8,364 nt of DNA from Acetobacteraceae bacterium (lineage in GTDB: Bacteria; Pseudomonadota; Alphaproteobacteria; Acetobacterales; Acetobacteraceae): contig CANHTE010000040.1 of the NCBI GenBank assembly GCA_947462945.1, forward strand, positions 1 to 8,364. The letters are read 5' to 3'. The translations under genes and the position numbers were made by a program. Under the pieces are notes generated by a model. It did not search any database. It had not been told where the DNA came from and saw only the letters and a list, made by a program, of their open reading frames with translations. Positions 4,971 to 8,364 of the stretch are shown in pieces (the first letter of the stretch is position 1; every line of letters begins with the position of its first letter).

Positions 4971-6671
4971 ATGCAAGACCTCTTCCGGCGCCTCCCGGCC
5001 ATCAGCTTTGCCGCCCGCATCGCGCTGGCAGGCAGTCTGGCCATTGCCGTCACCGTGCTTGGGCTCCAGGCTTGGTCGAGCCACAGTTTCAACTCCAGTG
5101 AGACCGCCAAGTTGCAGCAGCGGCTGGAGCGGGACATGGAATTGCTGGAACACGCCACCGCCCAGGCCTCGGCCGGCGGGGCCTGGCGCATGACGCCCGA
5201 GGGCCAACTGGCCCGGGGCGAGCGCGTGATGGACGGCGCCAATGACCTGGTGGACATGGTCTCCCGCGCGGGCGGCGCGGTGGCGACCATCTTCAAGGGC
5301 GATGAACGCGTGGCGACGAGCGTGGTCCGGCCCGACGGCACCCGAACCACCGGCACCCGGCTCGCGGCCGGCCCGGCCTACAGCGCGGCGATCACGGGCG
5401 GCCAGACCTTCCGGGGCAAGAACGTCATCCTCGGCCAGGAGCACCTGACCATTTATCAACCGATCCGCGACGCCTCCGGCCGCCAGATCGGCGTGCTTTC
5501 TGCCGGCCAATCGCTGGCCGGGCTGGCGGCCAATGAGGCGCGGCTCCTTCGGGACGGCATCATTGCTGGCAGCGTTGCGCTGCTCGTCATGGGCTTGCTG
5601 GGCTGGTGGAGCGCGAAACGGATGCTGCGCCCGGTGAACGAACTCTGCGACAGCGTCACCCAGATGACAGGGGGCGATCTGGATGCGGCGGTGCCGCATC
5701 TTGCCCGGCGCGATGAGATCGGCGCGATGGCCCATGCGATCGAGGCCCTGCGCCACTCGCGCCTCGAAACCCGCACTTGGCGGGTGAATAGCGACGCCGA
5801 GCGCGCGCAGGCGGAACAGGCGCGGCGTGAGGCGGCAGTGGCCAATGCGGCCGCCCTGGAGGCCGCCTTGTCCCAGGCTGCCGACAAGCTGGCTGAGCGC
5901 GCCTCGCTCACCCTGGCCGCCGCCAGCCGCCTCTCTGACCTCGCGGAGCGGGCGACGCGACAGGCGCAATCGCTCGGCGCCGGCTCCGAGGAGGCCACGA
6001 CGAATGTCCAGGCCGTGGCGGCAGCGGCCGAGGAATTGGCCAGCAGCATTTCCGAAATCACCCGCCAGGTGACCCAGGCCTCAGGCATTGCCGACCGCGC
6101 GTTGACGGAAGCGCGGGAGACCGATGCCACAGTGCGCGGCCTTTCCACAGCGGCGCAGCGCATCGGCGAAGTGGTGCGGCTGATCGAGACGATCGCCGCG
6201 CAAACCAATCTGTTGGCCCTGAACGCCACCATTGAGGCCGCGCGCGCCGGCGAGGCGGGCAAGGGCTTCGCCGTGGTGGCGGGTGAGGTCAAGAATCTCG
6301 CCCTCCAAACGGCCAAGGCGACGGAGGAAATCGCCACCCAGATCACCGCCATCCAAGCCACGACGGAGGGCGCCGCCCTGGCCATTGGCGGCATCGGCCA
6401 AACCATCCAGGAGTTGCACGCAATTTCGGCCGCCATCGCCAATGGCGTGTCCCAGCAGGGCGATGCCACGCGGGAGATTGCGCGCTGCGTGGCACAGGCG
6501 GCGTCGGCAACCACGAGCGTCTCTGAGGGCGCGAATGTCCTGAGCGGCGATGTGGTCGAGACTGATGTGGCCGCGCGGGAATTGCGCGGCCTGGCGGGTG
6601 AGCTGGATGCCTCGGGGCGCTTCCTTCGCGACGAGGTCAGCGCGCTGGCAGCGCGGCAGCGCGGCGCTTAG
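4971..6671 (+). CDS. Methyl-accepting chemotaxis protein with periplasmic Cache domain
   Basis: A 566-residue transmembrane chemoreceptor that would sense a small molecule outside the inner membrane and control CheA through CheW. TM1 lies at about 14-35. The periplasmic domain (about 36-192) has the single-Cache (Cache_3/Cache_2) pattern: [20 protein letters not shown] (104-123), then [29 protein letters not shown] and IGVLSAG. TM2 is about 196-213, HAMP about 214-266 (RPVNEL and [16 protein letters not shown]), followed by a long Ala/Glu-rich coiled coil. The conserved cytoplasmic tip is about 400-444, with [18 protein letters not shown] and [11 protein letters not shown]. The C-terminus ends AARQRGA, without the NWETF-type pentapeptide that tethers CheR and CheB. 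The ATG at 4971 has only a weak ribosome-binding site. No other che genes are nearby, so it is an orphan receptor; its ligand is unknown. Confidence 0.95.
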   Translation: MQDLFRRLPAISFAARIALAGSLAIAVTVLGLQAWSSHSFNSSETAKLQQRLERDMELLEHATAQASAGGAWRMTPEGQLARGERVMDGANDLVDMVSRAGGAVATIFKGDERVATSVVRPDGTRTTGTRLAAGPAYSAAITGGQTFRGKNVILGQEHLTIYQPIRDASGRQIGVLSAGQSLAGLAANEARLLRDGIIAGSVALLVMGLLGWWSAKRMLRPVNELCDSVTQMTGGDLDAAVPHLARRDEIGAMAHAIEALRHSRLETRTWRVNSDAERAQAEQARREAAVANAAALEAALSQAADKLAERASLTLAAASRLSDLAERATRQAQSLGAGSEEATTNVQAVAAAAEELASSISEITRQVTQASGIADRALTEARETDATVRGLSTAAQRIGEVVRLIETIAAQTNLLALNATIEAARAGEAGKGFAVVAGEVKNLALQTAKATEEIATQITAIQATTEGAALAIGGIGQTIQELHAISAAIANGVSQQGDATREIARCVAQAASATTSVSEGANVLSGDVVETDVAARELRGLAGELDASGRFLRDEVSALAARQRGA

Positions 6672-6703
6672 CGCCGGCTCCCCGAAAGCGGGAAGGTTGC
6701 GGG

Positions 6704-7678
6704 TTATTCGCCAGCAGCGTTTTTCGGATCGCGCTGCACGGATGCGCGGCTTGAATATGCGTGGGTCGGTAGGGCAGGGGCCACCCGCCCTTGCCGCACC
6801 ATCAGGCAGGCCGCGACAGCCAGCCCTGCCAGCGTGCCGATCAACCCGGCCGCATTCAGCGAAAGGCTGACCCCCAGCGCCGCCGGCAGGGGCCCGGCCA
6901 GCAATACGCCCGAGGCCCCGAGCGCCGCACCCAACCCGGCGCCGCCCAGCACTTGCACGTGATAGCGATCCGTCAGCAGCCGCAGTGCCACGGGGGGGCA
7001 GACCAGCAGCGCCACCACGAGAATGCTGCCCACCGATTCAAAGGCCGCCACCGCCGCGGCCGCGATCAGCAGGTTCAACCCCATCTCCCACCGCCCGACC
7101 CGCAGCCCGAGCGAGGCGGCGAAGGCGGGATCAAAGGCGATCAGCTGCAAAGGGCGCCAGAACAGCGCCACTGCCAGCCCGGCCACCAGCGCCACCGCCG
7201 CCAGAAGCCCCAATTGCCGGGGCAGGCCGGCCAGCGCCGCCGGATCGAACAAGGAGGCGAGGCCCGTCGCTTCCAGCCAGACCAGGGTTTCCAATTGGCC
7301 GAACAGGACGCAATCCACGTCCAGATCCGCACTGCGCGCGCCGGTGACTTCCAGCAACACCAGGCCGGCGGCGAAAAAGCCGGTGAAGACCAGGCCGGTG
7401 GCTGCGCCGCTCTCCAGGCGTGCCACCCGCTTCACCCAGCCGATGGCCAGCGTGGCCAGAACCGCCGCCGCCAGCGCGCCCAGCAGCATGGGCCCGGCGC
7501 TGCGCAGCCCGGTCAGCGCGAAGCCGACCACGATGCCGGGCAGCACGGCATGGGACAATGCGTCCCCCAACAGGCTTTCGCGCCGCAGCACGAGGAAGGA
7601 GCCCAGCAGGCCGCAAGTGCCGCCGGCCAGGATGGCGGCGAGCAAGGCCGGCAGATCAAGTTGCAGGAATTCGGTCAT
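6704..7678 (-). CDS. Metal ABC transporter permease, ABC-3 family (Zn/Mn/Fe type), second permease
   Basis: A 324-residue inner-membrane permease of the ABC-3 (ZnuB/MntB/TroC/SitD) family with eight or nine predicted helices. Family marks are LVLRRESLLGDALSHAVLPG (29-48), followed by VVGFALTG; the central DVDCVLFGQLETLVW (120-134), matching the usual D-x-E-x-x-LFG segment; AFDPAFAASLGL (181-192); and SVGSILVVALLVCPPVALRLL (215-235), the coupling region that contacts the ATPase. Helices end near residue 295, and a hydrophilic tail of about 30 residues follows that is longer than usual for the family. The ATG at 7678 overlaps the stop of the upstream permease gene by ATGA, so the two should be translationally coupled and form a heterodimeric channel, as in SitC/SitD or TroC/TroD systems. 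The metal cannot be decided from this subunit. It converges on the chemoreceptor gene with a 32-base gap. Confidence 0.92.
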   Translation of the reverse strand: MTEFLQLDLPALLAAILAGGTCGLLGSFLVLRRESLLGDALSHAVLPGIVVGFALTGLRSAGPMLLGALAAAVLATLAIGWVKRVARLESGAATGLVFTGFFAAGLVLLEVTGARSADLDVDCVLFGQLETLVWLEATGLASLFDPAALAGLPRQLGLLAAVALVAGLAVALFWRPLQLIAFDPAFAASLGLRVGRWEMGLNLLIAAAAVAAFESVGSILVVALLVCPPVALRLLTDRYHVQVLGGAGLGAALGASGVLLAGPLPAALGVSLSLNAAGLIGTLAGLAVAACLMVRQGRVAPALPTHAYSSRASVQRDPKNAAGE

Positions 7679-8364
7679 CGGCGCGCCAGGATGACGGCGG
7701 CGCCGAAGCCCAGCAGCCCGGCCAGCACCACGGCCGCGCCGGTCGGGATATTCTCGAAGCGGGTCGAGATCAGCGCGCCGCTGGCCCCGGCTGCGGCCCC
7801 CAGCAACCCGGCCACGAGCACCATCCCGGGCAGACCCCGCGTCACCAGGCGGGCAGCGGCGGCGGGCACGATCAGCAGCGCCACCACCAGCAGCAGCCCC
7901 ACCGCCGGCAGCCCGGCCACGCAAACCGCCAGCAGCAGCGCCAGCAGGCCCAGATCCAGCGCGCGCACCGGCAACCCCTGGCTGCGGGCGAAGGCCTCGT
8001 CAAAGCACATGGCGCGCAAGGGCTGGAACAGCAGCGCGACAGCCGCGATGCACCCCAGGGCGAGCCCACCCGCCAGCAAGGCATCGCCCTCGGTCAGTGT
8101 CGCCGCCTGGCCCAGGATGAAATGCGAGAGCCCGGCCTGCGCCGCATGGGGCATGGCCTGGGCGATGGAAAGCCCCACCGTGCCCAGCGCATAGAAGGCC
8201 GAGAGTACCACGCCGATGGCGGCATCCTGACGGATTCGCCCGCTCGCCGTCAAAGCGCGCAGGGCCAGCAGCCCCAGCCAGGCCGAAAGCGCCGCCCCCA
8301 GCAGCAGCGGCGCGAGGCTGCGCGCCGGCCCGCCGATGGCCGACATGATGAGCGAGGCGCCGAC
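7675..8364 (-). CDS. Metal ABC transporter permease, ABC-3 family, first permease (5' end outside the window)
   Basis: The C-terminal 229 residues of a second ABC-3 permease. The frame is open to the right edge, and an internal ATG at 8346 is not the real start: family alignment from memory places the first helices and the GDALSHAVLPG signature about 50-70 residues further upstream. Visible marks are RIRQDAAIGVVLSAFYALG, HFILGQAATLTEGDALL (the LFG/ILGQ segment), MCFDEAFARSQGL, and VGLLLVVALLIVPAAAARLV, the ATPase-coupling region. The end IPTGAAVVLAGLLGFG is typical of the family. It lies upstream of, and overlaps by four bases, the other permease gene. Two different permeases in tandem indicate a MntABCD/SitABCD/TroABCD-like importer, so an ATPase and a periplasmic metal-binding protein are expected just beyond the right edge. 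Confidence 0.9.
   Translation of the reverse strand, partial: VGASLIMSAIGGPARSLAPLLLGAALSAWLGLLALRALTASGRIRQDAAIGVVLSAFYALGTVGLSIAQAMPHAAQAGLSHFILGQAATLTEGDALLAGGLALGCIAAVALLFQPLRAMCFDEAFARSQGLPVRALDLGLLALLLAVCVAGLPAVGLLLVVALLIVPAAAARLVTRGLPGMVLVAGLLGAAAGASGALISTRFENIPTGAAVVLAGLLGFGAAVILARR

Noticed and set aside
4704..5969. A 421-codon open frame on the - strand over the 5' half of the chemoreceptor gene and its upstream region
   Set aside because: No family motif, biased composition, and it is antisense to well-supported Cache, HAMP and transmembrane coding sequence.
6681..6692. CCCG-AAAG-CGGG hairpin just after the chemoreceptor stop, considered as a terminator
   Set aside because: Only four base pairs and no following T-run; too weak to call in DNA this GC-rich.
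6791..8194. A 467-codon open frame on the + strand opposite both permease genes
   Set aside because: Its Gln/Arg/Pro-rich product has no domain, while the - strand encodes two convincing ABC-3 permeases joined by an ATGA overlap.
8344..8346. The ATG at 8346 as the start of the first permease
   Set aside because: The in-frame codons continue to the window edge, and the family's first helices with the DALSHAVLPG signature would be missing; it is an internal methionine.
1..8364. tRNA/rRNA genes, CRISPR arrays, insertion sequences, attachment sites
   Set aside because: Scanning both strands gave no tRNA-like cloverleaf with CCA-type end, no regularly spaced direct repeats, and no transposase, integrase or terminal inverted repeats.

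Overview
The window is very GC-rich, compact DNA that looks like the chromosome of an alphaproteobacterium. The style of the proteins suggests family Acetobacteraceae (Roseomonas-like). This placement is an inference from protein character: an L17 tail of alphaproteobacterial type, an orphan Bug/TctC solute-binding protein of the kind these bacteria carry in large numbers, and a Cache-type chemoreceptor. No rRNA, tRNA, CRISPR array, insertion sequence or phage gene was seen.

Layout. (1) 1-297, + strand: the 3' end of rplQ (ribosomal protein L17), closed by a strong intrinsic terminator. (2) 304-2337, + strand: a stress-type regulatory operon with a DGPF/YCII-domain protein, a long ECF sigma factor of the ECF42 type with a C-terminal TPR-like half, and a MarR-type regulator that appears frameshifted and truncated. 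The first two genes overlap by ATGA, and the MarR remnant begins with an ATGA overlap on the sigma stop. (3) 2338-2396: a short AT-richer segment that fits neither neighbour. (4) 2397-3777, - strand: a Bug/TctC periplasmic solute-binding protein followed by an overlapping 140-residue secreted protein of unknown function. (5) 3778-3881: a divergent intergenic region with two inverted repeats. (6) 3882-4520, + strand: a phosphoribosyltransferase-fold protein. It meets tail to tail, with no spacer, a 42-residue one-helix membrane protein on the - strand (4521-4649). (7) 4650-4970: an intergenic region, AT-rich at its left end. (8) 4971-6671, + strand: an orphan methyl-accepting chemotaxis protein with a periplasmic Cache domain. 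(9) 6704-8364, - strand: two overlapping permease genes of an ABC-3 family metal (Zn/Mn/Fe) importer; the upstream one runs off the right edge.

How the genes work together. The DGPF-sigma pair is a recognised partnership: ECF42 sigma factors are usually encoded beside DGPF proteins rather than beside an anti-sigma factor. The MarR remnant may be a third, decaying member. The two permeases are the membrane half of one importer, whose ATPase and binding protein should lie beyond the right edge. The solute-binding protein lacks tctA/tctB partners here. The remaining genes are independent units. The least described items are the 42-residue membrane protein, the secreted 140-residue protein and the broken MarR gene with its AT-rich flank.
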